DNA of 64,000 bases from Prochlorococcus sp. AG-402-M15 (GTDB lineage: Bacteria; Cyanobacteriota; Cyanobacteriia; PCC-6307; Cyanobiaceae): assembly GCA_003216615.1 (NCBI GenBank), contig QCIP01000007.1, positions 1 through 64,000 of the forward strand, read 5' to 3'. How positions within the stretch are numbered: the stretch's first letter is position 1; each line of letters opens with the position of its first letter. The position numbers and the translations under genes were made by a program. Below are positions 53,044 to 62,173 of the stretch, piece by piece. The notes below the pieces were generated by a model, which was given only the letters and a program-made list of their open reading frames with translations, made no database searches and was not told the DNA's origin.

Positions 53044-54324
53044 TTGAATAACTTAAAAAATCTTAGAGGAACGGTAGATCTATTACCTGATCAATTAATA
53101 AAGTGGCAAAATGTTGAGAAAATTATATTGGAACAGCTTTCAAGAGCATCTATCAAAGAGATAAGAACACCAATATTAGAAATGACTGAATTATTTATAA
53201 GAGGAATTGGTGAAGCAACAGATGTTGTTAGTAAGGAAATGTATACCTTTTTAGATAGAGGAGAGAGGTCTTGTACTCTTAGGCCTGAAGGGACTGCCTC
53301 TGTAGCAAGAGCCTTAATACAAAAGGGAATATCCTCTAACCCTCTTCAAAAACTTTGGTATATGGGCCCTATGTTTAGATATGAAAGACCTCAAGCAGGA
53401 AGGCAAAGGCAGTTTCATCAGTTAGGCGTTGAGTTTATAGGATACCAATCAGTAAGAAGTGATGTTGAAATCATTGCTATAGCTTGGGATATTTTACGAA
53501 AATTAGGAATAAAAGAACTCAATCTTGAAATAAATACCTTGGGTGATTTTGATGATAGATTAAATTTTCAAAAATCTTTTTTGAAGTGGCTTGAAATGAA
53601 CAAAGATTCTCTAGATTTAGATTCTCAAAATAGAATTAATAAAAATCCTTTAAGGATTTTAGACTCTAAGAATATTCAAACAAAAAAAACTCTTGAAAAT
53701 GCTCCAAGACTATTTAATTTTTTGTCTGAAAAAAGTCATCAAAGATATTCAGACTTAAAAAAACAATTGGAGATTTTACAAATACCCTACGTGGAAAACT
53801 ATAATTTAGTTAGAGGTTTGGATTATTACACCCATACAGCCTTTGAAATTACTAGTGGAGCGCTAGGATCCCAAGCTACAGTTTGTGGAGGAGGGAGATA
53901 TGACGATTTAATAAAACAAATTGGAGGGCCAAATACCCCAGCAATAGGATTCGCTATTGGTTTAGAGAGATTAATCTTACTTGCGGGAAAAGAGCTTGAA
54001 GTGCCAAGAAATACAGATATTTATATTGTTAATCAAGGCTTAATTGCTGAATCATTAGCTATTGATTTATCTAGAAAATTAAGAAATTATGATTTGTTAG
54101 TTGAATTGGATTTAAGTGGAGCCTCTTTCTCTAAACAATTTAAAAAGGCAAATAAATTAAAATCGAAAAGTATTATTGTTATTGGCGACAATGAGGCAGC
54201 TAATAAAGAATTTATTATAAGGCTGTTTGATAAAGAAAGTTTTGAGAATAAAGAAGAGGTTATATCTTTAGAGAATGATATTAAATTAGAAAAGTGGCTA
54301 AATATTAACTTACTTGTAAAGTGA
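53044..54324 (+). CDS. hisS: histidyl-tRNA synthetase
   Basis: 'LRGTVDLLPDQLIKWQ', 'TLRPEGTASVARALI', 'MFRYERPQAGRQRQFHQLGVEFIG', 'VRGLDYYTHTAFE'; TTG start. Confidence 0.97.
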   Translation: MNNLKNLRGTVDLLPDQLIKWQNVEKIILEQLSRASIKEIRTPILEMTELFIRGIGEATDVVSKEMYTFLDRGERSCTLRPEGTASVARALIQKGISSNPLQKLWYMGPMFRYERPQAGRQRQFHQLGVEFIGYQSVRSDVEIIAIAWDILRKLGIKELNLEINTLGDFDDRLNFQKSFLKWLEMNKDSLDLDSQNRINKNPLRILDSKNIQTKKTLENAPRLFNFLSEKSHQRYSDLKKQLEILQIPYVENYNLVRGLDYYTHTAFEITSGALGSQATVCGGGRYDDLIKQIGGPNTPAIGFAIGLERLILLAGKELEVPRNTDIYIVNQGLIAESLAIDLSRKLRNYDLLVELDLSGASFSKQFKKANKLKSKSIIVIGDNEAANKEFIIRLFDKESFENKEEVISLENDIKLEKWLNINLLVK

Positions 54325-54614
54325 TGCTCTTCAAGTTAATGATATTTTTTATTTTTATATTTATTTTCTTTAATTTAAGAAATTTTCTTAAATTAAAAAG
54401 AAAAAAAAAAGTTTTTAAGGCTAAAAAATTAATTATCTTTAATAAGAAGAATCTAAATAACTGGATGAATTTAACTAAGCAAGAAAGATTTAATTTATCT
54501 AAACAAGAGTCTGTTATCTATCTTGATAAAAGAAAACTTCTATTAAACGAAATCAGAAAAGAATATAAAAAAATATCTAGAGAAAATTCTGAGGAGAACA
54601 TTGAGGAAAAATAA
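54321..54614 (+). CDS. hypothetical single-TM, Lys-rich protein
   Basis: 4-nt overlap with hisS; N-terminal hydrophobic segment then basic tail. Confidence 0.5.
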   Translation: MMLFKLMIFFIFIFIFFNLRNFLKLKRKKKVFKAKKLIIFNKKNLNNWMNLTKQERFNLSKQESVIYLDKRKLLLNEIRKEYKKISRENSEENIEEK

Positions 54615-54616
54615 TA

Positions 54617-54916
54617 ATGGAAAATTTCTGGACTTCTAACCAACCCATTAATGGATTAAGACATTTTGTTTTGGTAAATGAGACGAAAGAAAAAGGGAAT
54701 ATGATTTTTTTTATGGTTTCTGTAATTGATTCTGAAATTAATTTTAAAATTACTTATGAAGAATTAATAAATAGTGGAAATTGGTGCAAGGGATGGATCA
54801 ATCTTCCTAAAATAGAATCGATTACTGAAGAATATTCTAATTATAAATTCAGTAATAAAGTAGATAGTATTGATGAGATATTCGTTAATAACGATTCTTC
54901 ATTTAATATTTCTTAA
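54617..54916 (+). CDS. hypothetical protein, possible TIGR02450/DUF2389-like (Trp-rich) family
   Basis: 'LRHFVLVNETKEKGNMIFFMVSVIDSEINFKITYEELINSGNWCKGWINLP' resembles that family pattern; tentative. Confidence 0.45.
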   Translation: MENFWTSNQPINGLRHFVLVNETKEKGNMIFFMVSVIDSEINFKITYEELINSGNWCKGWINLPKIESITEEYSNYKFSNKVDSIDEIFVNNDSSFNIS

Positions 54917-55052
54917 TTTGATATAAATCTTTTTATTCACTTCTCTTGATAAATACTAGGTTTTTTAATACTTAATAATTATTTAAAAGTTTTACCCCTT
55001 TCAAAAAAATAAAATTAACGTTATTAAGGATTAATAATATTTACTTAATTCA

Positions 55053-55286
55053 ATGTTAGGGGATATATGGTGCTCATCTGAGTTGACCGCAGAAAAATTA
55101 GGAATAACTGAAATTAAACTTTCTTTTTTACGTGAAAATGGAATACTCAAGCCCGGAATTCATTGGAAAAGCTCTCCTCTCGGTCAGAAAAAACCTTGGA
55201 AGCCCAAAGCACTTTACAATATAAAAATGTGCAGAAAAATAATTAATAAATTTTATTTTGAACTAAAAGACAATATTGCAGCCTAA
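55053..55286 (+). CDS. small HTH/excisionase-like protein
   Basis: 'CSSELTAEKLGITEIKLSFLRENGILKPGIHWKSSPLGQKKPWKPKALYNIKMCRKII': winged-HTH/Xis-like pattern. Confidence 0.5.
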   Translation: MLGDIWCSSELTAEKLGITEIKLSFLRENGILKPGIHWKSSPLGQKKPWKPKALYNIKMCRKIINKFYFELKDNIAA

Positions 55287-55334
55287 AAATAATATATTTT
55301 TTGGGAGATTAATTTGGAAGGATTTATAAAATCT

Positions 55335-55511
55335 CTATTCAATTAGGTTCTCATCTTTACACTCAATTAGGGTGTTTTGCAAAGTTGGATACAAGTTAAT
55401 CATTTTTATATATTGTGGTGATTTTCTGTATGTTTTTGCAGCCTTTTTGTAATGAACTTCCGATTTCATTTCTAGTGAAATTTTTCTAGAAGACTTTTGA
55501 GAAGTAGTCAT
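55335..55511 (-). CDS. small ORF (58 aa) not in the supplied track
   Basis: Manual translation: MTTSQKSSRKISLEMKSEVHYKKAAKTYRKSPQYIKMINLYPTLQNTLIECKDENLIE*. Confidence 0.4.
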   Translation of the reverse strand: MTTSQKSSRKISLEMKSEVHYKKAAKTYRKSPQYIKMINLYPTLQNTLIECKDENLIE

Positions 55512-55568
55512 AATATTAGATGTCTTATCCCCTTTTTAATAATTGTTTGAGAATGAGGCAATAAACTG

Positions 55569-55592
55569 GATGTTTTAATGAAACAAAACATC
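55569..55592. other. perfect 8-bp inverted repeat GATGTTTT-AATGAAAC-AAAACATC in pcb upstream region
   Basis: Read directly; no T-tract on either side. Confidence 0.45.
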
Positions 55593-55841
55593 GTTTAATG
55601 TCAGCAAAAAGAAATTTATCAAAAATATTTGAATTGAAAAATACTAATTACTTTAATTAAACTTATTTATCTGAGAATAATTTTTCTTTATTAAATCTAC
55701 CTTCTTTACTCTTTGATATCCCAAATAAAATTTTTTGTTTAGTAATGGCTAGGATTACTAACCTTTACAATTTTGTTATGAATTCAACTGTTTGATGAAA
55801 TATAAAGTATTCTCAAAACGTTTAAGCTAATCAATTCCTAA

Positions 55842-56900
55842 ATGCAAACCTATGGAAATCCAGATACTACCTATGGATGGTGGGCTGGTAATTCAGGTGT
55901 AGCAAATCGCTCAGGAAAATTCATTGCTGCTCATGTAGCTCATGCAGGATTAATTGTTTTCTGGGCGGGTGCATTCACCCTTTTTGAACTTTCACGATTT
56001 GACCCAAGCGTCCCGATGGGGCATCAACCTCTAATCGTTCTTCCTCATTTAGCAACTCTTGGAATAGGGTTTGATGCTAATGGCGTTGCGATGGGAGACA
56101 CTAAACCTGTTCTAGCGATAGCAATAGTTCACTTAGTTTCTTCTATGGTTTTAGCAGCCGGAGGACTTTTACATTCTTTACTCCTTCCTGGAAATTTAGA
56201 AGATTCTGATGTTGCAAGAGCTAGAAAATTCAATATTGAATGGGATAATCCAGACAAATTGACATTTATTCTTGGTCACCATCTAATTATTCTTGGTTTC
56301 GCAGTTATAGCTTTTGTTGAATGGGCAAGAGTTCATGGAATTTATGATCCAGCTATTGGTTCTGTAAGACAGGTTGAGTATGAATTAAATTTGGCCAAAA
56401 TTTGGAATCACCAAACTGACTTTTTGACGATTGATAGTCTTGAAGAAGTAATGGGAGGCCATGCTTTCCTTGCTTTCGTTGAGATTACTGGTGGTGCTTG
56501 GCATATTGCTACTAAGCAAGTTGGTGAATATACCAAATTTAAAGGTAAAGGACTTCTCTCAGCAGAAGCTGTCTTATCATGGTCACTAGCTGGAATAGGC
56601 TGGATGGCTATCATCGCAGCCTTCTGGAGTGCAGCTAACACAACAGTTTATCCAACTGAATTCTTTGGTGAACCACTTGAACTGAAATTTAGTATTTCTC
56701 CATATTGGGTAGATACAGTAGATCTTCCTGATGGTGAGTATACTTCTAGGGCTTGGTTAGCTAATGTCCATTACTATTTTGGATTCTTCTTTATTCAAGG
56801 TCATTTATGGCACGCTTTAAGAGCTCTAGGCTTTGATTTCAAGAGAGTTACAAACGCTATCAGTAATATTGATAGTGCTACAGTTACTCTTAAAGATTAA
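55842..56900 (+). CDS. pcb: chlorophyll a/b-binding light-harvesting protein Pcb
   Basis: '[74 protein letters not shown]' (PsbC/IsiA/Pcb family). Confidence 0.98.
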   Translation: MQTYGNPDTTYGWWAGNSGVANRSGKFIAAHVAHAGLIVFWAGAFTLFELSRFDPSVPMGHQPLIVLPHLATLGIGFDANGVAMGDTKPVLAIAIVHLVSSMVLAAGGLLHSLLLPGNLEDSDVARARKFNIEWDNPDKLTFILGHHLIILGFAVIAFVEWARVHGIYDPAIGSVRQVEYELNLAKIWNHQTDFLTIDSLEEVMGGHAFLAFVEITGGAWHIATKQVGEYTKFKGKGLLSAEAVLSWSLAGIGWMAIIAAFWSAANTTVYPTEFFGEPLELKFSISPYWVDTVDLPDGEYTSRAWLANVHYYFGFFFIQGHLWHALRALGFDFKRVTNAISNIDSATVTLKD

Positions 56901-56925
56901 TTATCAAACTTCATTACTAATATTG

Positions 56926-56953
56926 AAAGGCTCCTGTTATTGGAGCCTTTTTT
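56926..56953 (+). terminator. Rho-independent terminator downstream of pcb
   Basis: AAAGGCTCC-TGTTATT-GGAGCCTTT, 9-bp perfect stem followed by T-tract. Confidence 0.92.
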
Positions 56954-56993
56954 ATTTGAAAAATTTTGTTTATTAATTTAGATTTATAATTAT

Positions 56994-58382
56994 ATGTTTT
57001 TGAAATCATTGAATATTTTTTCTCTACAGAATAAAGATATTTTTTCAAATTCTCTATTAATAAGTTGTTTTGGATTTCTAATTATATTTTTTTTCTTGAT
57101 TTTTGGTAGAAGATTTAAACTTGCTGTTCAGCTCGAGAGGTTTGGACTGCCAATAGCAGTTATATCTGGAATTTTGGGTATATCTATAGGTCCATTTGGA
57201 GCGATACACTTTCTTACAAAAGAAACAATAAATGTTTGGAGTAATTTTCCTACTCCTCTTTTATCATTGGTCTTTGCAACTTTAATGATGGGAAGACCTA
57301 TCCCCAATATAAATGGTTTAGTTAAACCAATTTTTAATCAATTTCTGCTTGCTCTTTCTCTAGGTTTCGGACAATTTTTTGTTGGTGGTCTAGTAGTTAA
57401 ATATTTTTTGCCTCCATCTATGGATACTAATCCCCTTATGGGATGTTTGATCGAGGTTGGTTTTGAGGGGGGGCATGGAGCTGCATCTATCATTGGTGAG
57501 ACTTTTAATAGATTGGATTTCCCAAATGGTTTAGATCTTGGTCTAGCTATGGCAACAATGGGTCTACTTTCATCTTCATTATTGGGGAGCATTTTTATTT
57601 TTCTTGGAAGAACTTTAGGTCTGTCAGATACAGAGGACATTTCTGAAAATAAAGATAATTTAAAAGAAAACAACAAAATAGGAATTTTTGGGGATTTAAG
57701 AATCTTGATAATAAACCTTGGTTTCTCTGGTCTAGCAATTTCTTTTGGAGTTTTGTTACTTAAATTTTTAAGATATATCTCAATTTATTTTGGTGACTTT
57801 TCTAGAGAAATTATTTTTTCACTCCCAGTATTCCCTTTTATTTTAATAGGCTCCCTGCTTATTAGATATATTTTAGAAAAAACCAAAAATACAGAGTTGA
57901 TTTCAAATATTTTGCAAAGAGAGATAGGAATTTTATCTACAGATCTTTTGATTTTTACAGCTATGGCAAGCTTAGATATTGCGGTTGTTTTTGAAAATTG
58001 GATAATAATCTTAGTTTTTACTATTTTTGGTTTATTTTGGAATTTAATTTGTATTTCTTATTTTGCATACTTTATATTTGAAGATTATTGGTTTGAAAAA
58101 AGCTTGATAGAGTTTGGTAACTCTACAGGTGTAGTTGCCTCTGGATTGCTTCTTTTAAGGCTTGCAGATCCCAAAAATATTTCTAGGACTTTACCAATAT
58201 TTACATCCAAACAGCTATTCGCACAATTAATTCTTTCAGGAGGATTATTTACAGTTTTGGCACCATTGATGATTTCTAAAATTGGAATTGATTATTGGAC
58301 AGAAATTTGTGCTGTAATTACATTTGTAATTCTTCTTATTGCATTGATTTTTAATAAAGGAGAATTGAAAAACTCTCAATAA
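56994..58382 (+). CDS. sodium/glutamate symporter-like (GltS family) membrane protein
   Basis: 'GFEGGHGAASIIGETF' and two-halved GltS topology, 'FGNSTGVVASGLLLLRLADP'. Confidence 0.82.
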   Translation: MFLKSLNIFSLQNKDIFSNSLLISCFGFLIIFFFLIFGRRFKLAVQLERFGLPIAVISGILGISIGPFGAIHFLTKETINVWSNFPTPLLSLVFATLMMGRPIPNINGLVKPIFNQFLLALSLGFGQFFVGGLVVKYFLPPSMDTNPLMGCLIEVGFEGGHGAASIIGETFNRLDFPNGLDLGLAMATMGLLSSSLLGSIFIFLGRTLGLSDTEDISENKDNLKENNKIGIFGDLRILIINLGFSGLAISFGVLLLKFLRYISIYFGDFSREIIFSLPVFPFILIGSLLIRYILEKTKNTELISNILQREIGILSTDLLIFTAMASLDIAVVFENWIIILVFTIFGLFWNLICISYFAYFIFEDYWFEKSLIEFGNSTGVVASGLLLLRLADPKNISRTLPIFTSKQLFAQLILSGGLFTVLAPLMISKIGIDYWTEICAVITFVILLIALIFNKGELKNSQ

Positions 58383-58423
58383 AAACTATAGAATGTTTTT
58401 AAATTTATTTTAATTCTATTTAA

Positions 58424-58681
58424 ATGTCATTTACTCCCTACGATATACCACCTCAAGAAAATAAAGGGAAGTGGTTTAGGAGTCATTTACTTGGTAAGGA
58501 AATCGAACTTGGTGAATTGTATAGTCTAGGATCAAATGATCTGGATTTGCTTATGGCCGAGACTGCTGAAATCAGAAGCGACCTCGATTTTAAGGAAAAA
58601 AATATTGGAAAATTTAGGACTGCAGGATATTTTCTGGAGTTAGCAAGGATAATTGAGAAAAGGAAGTTGTTAGAAAGCTAA
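58424..58681 (+). CDS. conserved hypothetical protein
   Basis: ORF with coding-like composition; 4-nt convergent overlap with GST gene. Confidence 0.55.
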   Translation: MSFTPYDIPPQENKGKWFRSHLLGKEIELGELYSLGSNDLDLLMAETAEIRSDLDFKEKNIGKFRTAGYFLELARIIEKRKLLES

Positions 58682-59337
58682 CTAGATGGAAAAAAATTCT
58701 TTTTAGAATTTGGTCCCCATAATTCGTATTTATACATTAAGGATTTAAATTTTCTATTATTTTCAAAGGAATCTAACCAGTTTTTTATTGAGGGCTCCAA
58801 ATAATTTGTTCTTTTTTGACTTTCACAAGCGATTTTAAATTGTCTTACAAATGGCCAAATAGACCAATCAGCGATTGTGGGATTATCTCCAAAAAAGTAT
58901 TTGTTTTCTAAAAGAAGTTCGTTCCATCTTTTAAGAAATTTAATCGTCTTTGTAAAATGATACTCTTCATTACTATTCTGATATCTTGTGGCATATTTAA
59001 ATCGATCTAAATGATATTTGAATTCGTTATCGTTTTCATTAATTATTTTAAAAATTTCTTCCTTTTTGTTATCTGGAAAAAAAATTAATTTAAGGTTTTC
59101 CTTTTTTGACTCTGAGAGTGCCCATAGGATAATTTCAAGACTTTCTTCAATAACTTCATTATTTTTTTTAATAAGTATTGGAACTGTTTTTGTGGTTGAT
59201 TTTTTTAGAAAGTCTAGAGGTTTATTTTTTAAATCAATTTCTCTTATCTCTACTTTTATTTCACAAATTAATAGGGCCCATCTAACACGAATTGCATATG
59301 GACATCTTCTAAATGAATATAAAATATCGTTTGTCAT
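58678..59337 (-). CDS. glutathione S-transferase family protein
   Basis: 'LYSFRRCPYAIRVRWALLICEIKVEIREIDLKNKP', 'TVPILI', 'PTIADWSIWPFVRQF'. Confidence 0.88.
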   Translation of the reverse strand: MTNDILYSFRRCPYAIRVRWALLICEIKVEIREIDLKNKPLDFLKKSTTKTVPILIKKNNEVIEESLEIILWALSESKKENLKLIFFPDNKKEEIFKIINENDNEFKYHLDRFKYATRYQNSNEEYHFTKTIKFLKRWNELLLENKYFFGDNPTIADWSIWPFVRQFKIACESQKRTNYLEPSIKNWLDSFENNRKFKSLMYKYELWGPNSKKNFFPSS

Positions 59338-59411
59338 TTTGTAAAAACTTTTAATTTACTTGATTCTTTTAGTATTATCTAGGAAGAAACAATATTAATT
59401 TTACAACTCAA

Positions 59412-59954
59412 ATGTCGGGATATGTTTACCTTATTAGAGTAGGAGACCTTTATAGAATTGGTAAAACGGATAATCTTGAAAAGAAAATTAAGAAATTAAA
59501 ACCAGATGAGTTATTAACATCAATTATGACAAAGGAGCCAGAAACTCTTGAAGCAAGATTACTAAGAAAATATAAGTCGCAAAGAATTCCTGAAACTGGT
59601 TATTTAAAGCTTTCTAAAAGACAAATTAAAGAATGCAAAAAGCAATTCGAATTAAAAGGAAGCTTACCTCACACTTTAGATGCTGAAGTTTCCATTACTC
59701 TATTTGCATCTTTTTTGTTGTTCACATTGAGTTCCTTTCTTTTTAATTATTTAAGTTTTGGATTTGTAAAAGCTTTATCTTATTCTTTTGGAATAGCATC
59801 TATACCTATGGTTGTATTATTTATTACAGGTAGTTTTGGTGGATACTTTTCTGAAGATTTATCTCTTTTTTCATTGTTAACTAATCGAATAAAAGGTTTA
59901 TTTATAGCAATCGCAATGCTCTCAATGGCTTACTTAATTTTCAATTTAGGTTAA
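59412..59954 (+). CDS. GIY-YIG/T5orf172-like domain protein with C-terminal TM segments
   Basis: 'GYVYLIRVGDLYRIGKTDNLEKKIKKLKP...LEARLLRKYKSQRIPETGYLKLSKRQIKECKKQF' then about 3 hydrophobic helices. Confidence 0.72.
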   Translation: MSGYVYLIRVGDLYRIGKTDNLEKKIKKLKPDELLTSIMTKEPETLEARLLRKYKSQRIPETGYLKLSKRQIKECKKQFELKGSLPHTLDAEVSITLFASFLLFTLSSFLFNYLSFGFVKALSYSFGIASIPMVVLFITGSFGGYFSEDLSLFSLLTNRIKGLFIAIAMLSMAYLIFNLG

Positions 59955-60658
59955 ATTTCATGATTACAATTTAAGGCAATTTCAAATGGAACTGATTGGG
60001 TAGGCAATTTCAGAATAGTTGAGCATATTTCAGCAATATCTTCAGGTTGTGTCATGCTTGATTTTTCTAGTGAAGAGATATTTTGGGCCATTTCTGTATT
60101 AACCCAACTTGGACAAATTGCTGAAATCCTTATATTTTTATCCCAACCTTTATTTTTCATTGTTTGGCATAATCCCATCAAAGCAAACTTTGAAGAAGAA
60201 TAAGCAGCTAAATCCCCTTTAGATCTTTTCCCACTCATTGAAACTAAAACAATAATTCTACCTTTGTCTGAGGCACATAAATGATCCCAAGAAAGCCTAC
60301 ATAAATTCCAAATTGCCAAAAAGTTTATTTTTAGTGTATTTAAAATATCTTCTTCATCACCATCTTTGAATAAGAAAGGAACTTTTGATAATACTCCAGA
60401 ACAATTTATTACTGAATCAAATCCTCCAAATTCATCTACTGTATTTTTTATCCAATTTTCGGCTGTAATTTTTTTTAATGCATCATAATGGTTGATTATA
60501 ATTCTCCCTTCTGGCCATTTATTTGGATCAATAGTGCTTCCTTTTAATGATTCTAAATCTCTTATGCCAAGACTAATTCTATTGCCTTCTTTTAATTCTT
60601 TATGTGCAATTTTTAGTCCAATACCTCTATTGGCTCCACTTATTAGTATGGTTCTCAT
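59951..60658 (-). CDS. short-chain dehydrogenase/reductase
   Basis: 'ISGANRGIGLKIA', 'INCSGVLSK', 'AAYSSSKFALMGLCQTM'. Confidence 0.92.
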   Translation of the reverse strand: MRTILISGANRGIGLKIAHKELKEGNRISLGIRDLESLKGSTIDPNKWPEGRIIINHYDALKKITAENWIKNTVDEFGGFDSVINCSGVLSKVPFLFKDGDEEDILNTLKINFLAIWNLCRLSWDHLCASDKGRIIVLVSMSGKRSKGDLAAYSSSKFALMGLCQTMKNKGWDKNIRISAICPSWVNTEMAQNISSLEKSSMTQPEDIAEICSTILKLPTQSVPFEIALNCNHEI

Positions 60659-60664
60659 TTTAAA

Positions 60665-61948
60665 CTATATATTTGGAAATATTATCCTAAGTAACATTTT
60701 AAATTCTCTACCATGCATAATCATCAGACCTTTCTTTACACTCCATGGAGCCTTTATAAACATTATGCACATTGCATATACAATCTCTCTTAAGGAGAGA
60801 GTATCAGTTAGAAAACCATACCATTGATTTTTAGGTAGTTGGAAAAAACTACCAAAAAATTCTCTCAATAGTTTTTCGTCAAACCTCATGAGTTTTTCTA
60901 ATCCAAATTGGTAAAGTGATTTCTTTCTAATTAATTCTTTTGACCATAAAGTTTCCCAACCTTTTCTAGCAATATTATAGGTACTAAGGTTTTTGTTTTT
61001 AATTGCTTCTGATACTGCCTTTGCGACAAGTGGAGCTCTTCTTAAAACATTACCAATTAAGTATCCAGATGCAGGATGCACCATTGAAGCAGCACCACCA
61101 TATCCAAGTATTTGTTGTTTTAAATCTGGTATTGGCATATTCATTGGAAGAAACAAACCAAGCTCTTCATGTTGCATGCTTGTGATAGATATATTTCGAT
61201 AAGATAGCCTCTTTTCCAGTCTCTCTTTTAAATTCTCCATTGTTAATGGATTTACTAAACCAAGAGATGTCTCTTCAAGAAAATATTTCCCATTCCCCAT
61301 ATCCATGGCATAAAGAAAAGTGGGCGGTTCTTTTTTTTTCTCATCATTAAGATGGTCATTTCTATAGTCCATTAATACAAACTGCCCTTTTTTAAGAGGA
61401 GGTTTACTAAAATTACCCACTATCCCATAACAAGTTTGGACTGCTAAAGGACCACAAGATTTTAATTTAAGAAAAACAGGGTCATATCCTGTTGCATCTA
61501 CGACTAATCTTGCAGAGTAAGTCTTGCCATCTTTTGTAGTTACTGTACTTTTGTATTTTTCAAAATGTATTTTGTTTGCAAAGCCTTCATGCCATTTAAT
61601 AAAAGATTTATTGCATTCATTAAACCAAAAATTGTGTAGTTTCTTCTTATCAAATAGTCCATAATCTAGTGAATGTTCCGTGGCTTTATTCTCGTCGTCC
61701 TGTTCTTCTAAAGCGCCATGCCCAAAAAAACTAACAGTATTCTTCCACCTATATTCAAGTAAATCCTGAAGCCCAAGTTGATCAACTTCTTTCCCCCAAA
61801 TACCATAAGTGTTTGGCCAAGGTTCATCTGGTCCATTTGGAGAAAGCACTTCAACATCTAATTTTTCTTTTCCTAAAGCTGATGCAATTGCCATACCTGC
61901 AGGCCCTGCGCCCAAAACAAGAACATCTGGCAAGCTTTCTTTTGACAT
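60665..61948 (-). CDS. lycopene cyclase (CrtL family; possibly epsilon-type)
   Basis: 'VLGAGPAGMAIASALGKEKLDVEVLSP', 'PWPNTYGIWGKEVD', 'FLYAMDMGNGKYFLEETSLG', 'YGGAASMVHPASGYLIGNVLRRAPLVA'. Confidence 0.9.
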   Translation of the reverse strand: MSKESLPDVLVLGAGPAGMAIASALGKEKLDVEVLSPNGPDEPWPNTYGIWGKEVDQLGLQDLLEYRWKNTVSFFGHGALEEQDDENKATEHSLDYGLFDKKKLHNFWFNECNKSFIKWHEGFANKIHFEKYKSTVTTKDGKTYSARLVVDATGYDPVFLKLKSCGPLAVQTCYGIVGNFSKPPLKKGQFVLMDYRNDHLNDEKKKEPPTFLYAMDMGNGKYFLEETSLGLVNPLTMENLKERLEKRLSYRNISITSMQHEELGLFLPMNMPIPDLKQQILGYGGAASMVHPASGYLIGNVLRRAPLVAKAVSEAIKNKNLSTYNIARKGWETLWSKELIRKKSLYQFGLEKLMRFDEKLLREFFGSFFQLPKNQWYGFLTDTLSLREIVYAMCIMFIKAPWSVKKGLMIMHGREFKMLLRIIFPNI

Positions 61949-62173
61949 TAAATATAAATCTTATGATTAAAGAAATTTATGTGAAAAAGTATTATGTCTG
62001 CTAATATTTTATTATTATTCATCCAATACTTGTAACGAGAGTAGATTAATAATAAGCAAATTACTCAATTACTAGTGACTAAGTTTTCAGTGTTTTAACA
62101 ATAATTTATAAGATTACAAAATAAAAAAGAACTTATATATTTTCTTATCATAAAAAAATATATAGTAATTTAA

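Noticed and set aside
55600-55662. 20-aa ORF MSAKRNLSKIFELKNTNYFN upstream of pcb
   Set aside because: Too short and AT-rich to separate from chance; covered by the pcb upstream region finding.
61003-61202. Two overlapping plus-strand ORFs opposite the lycopene cyclase
   Set aside because: Antisense shadow of conserved CrtL sequence.
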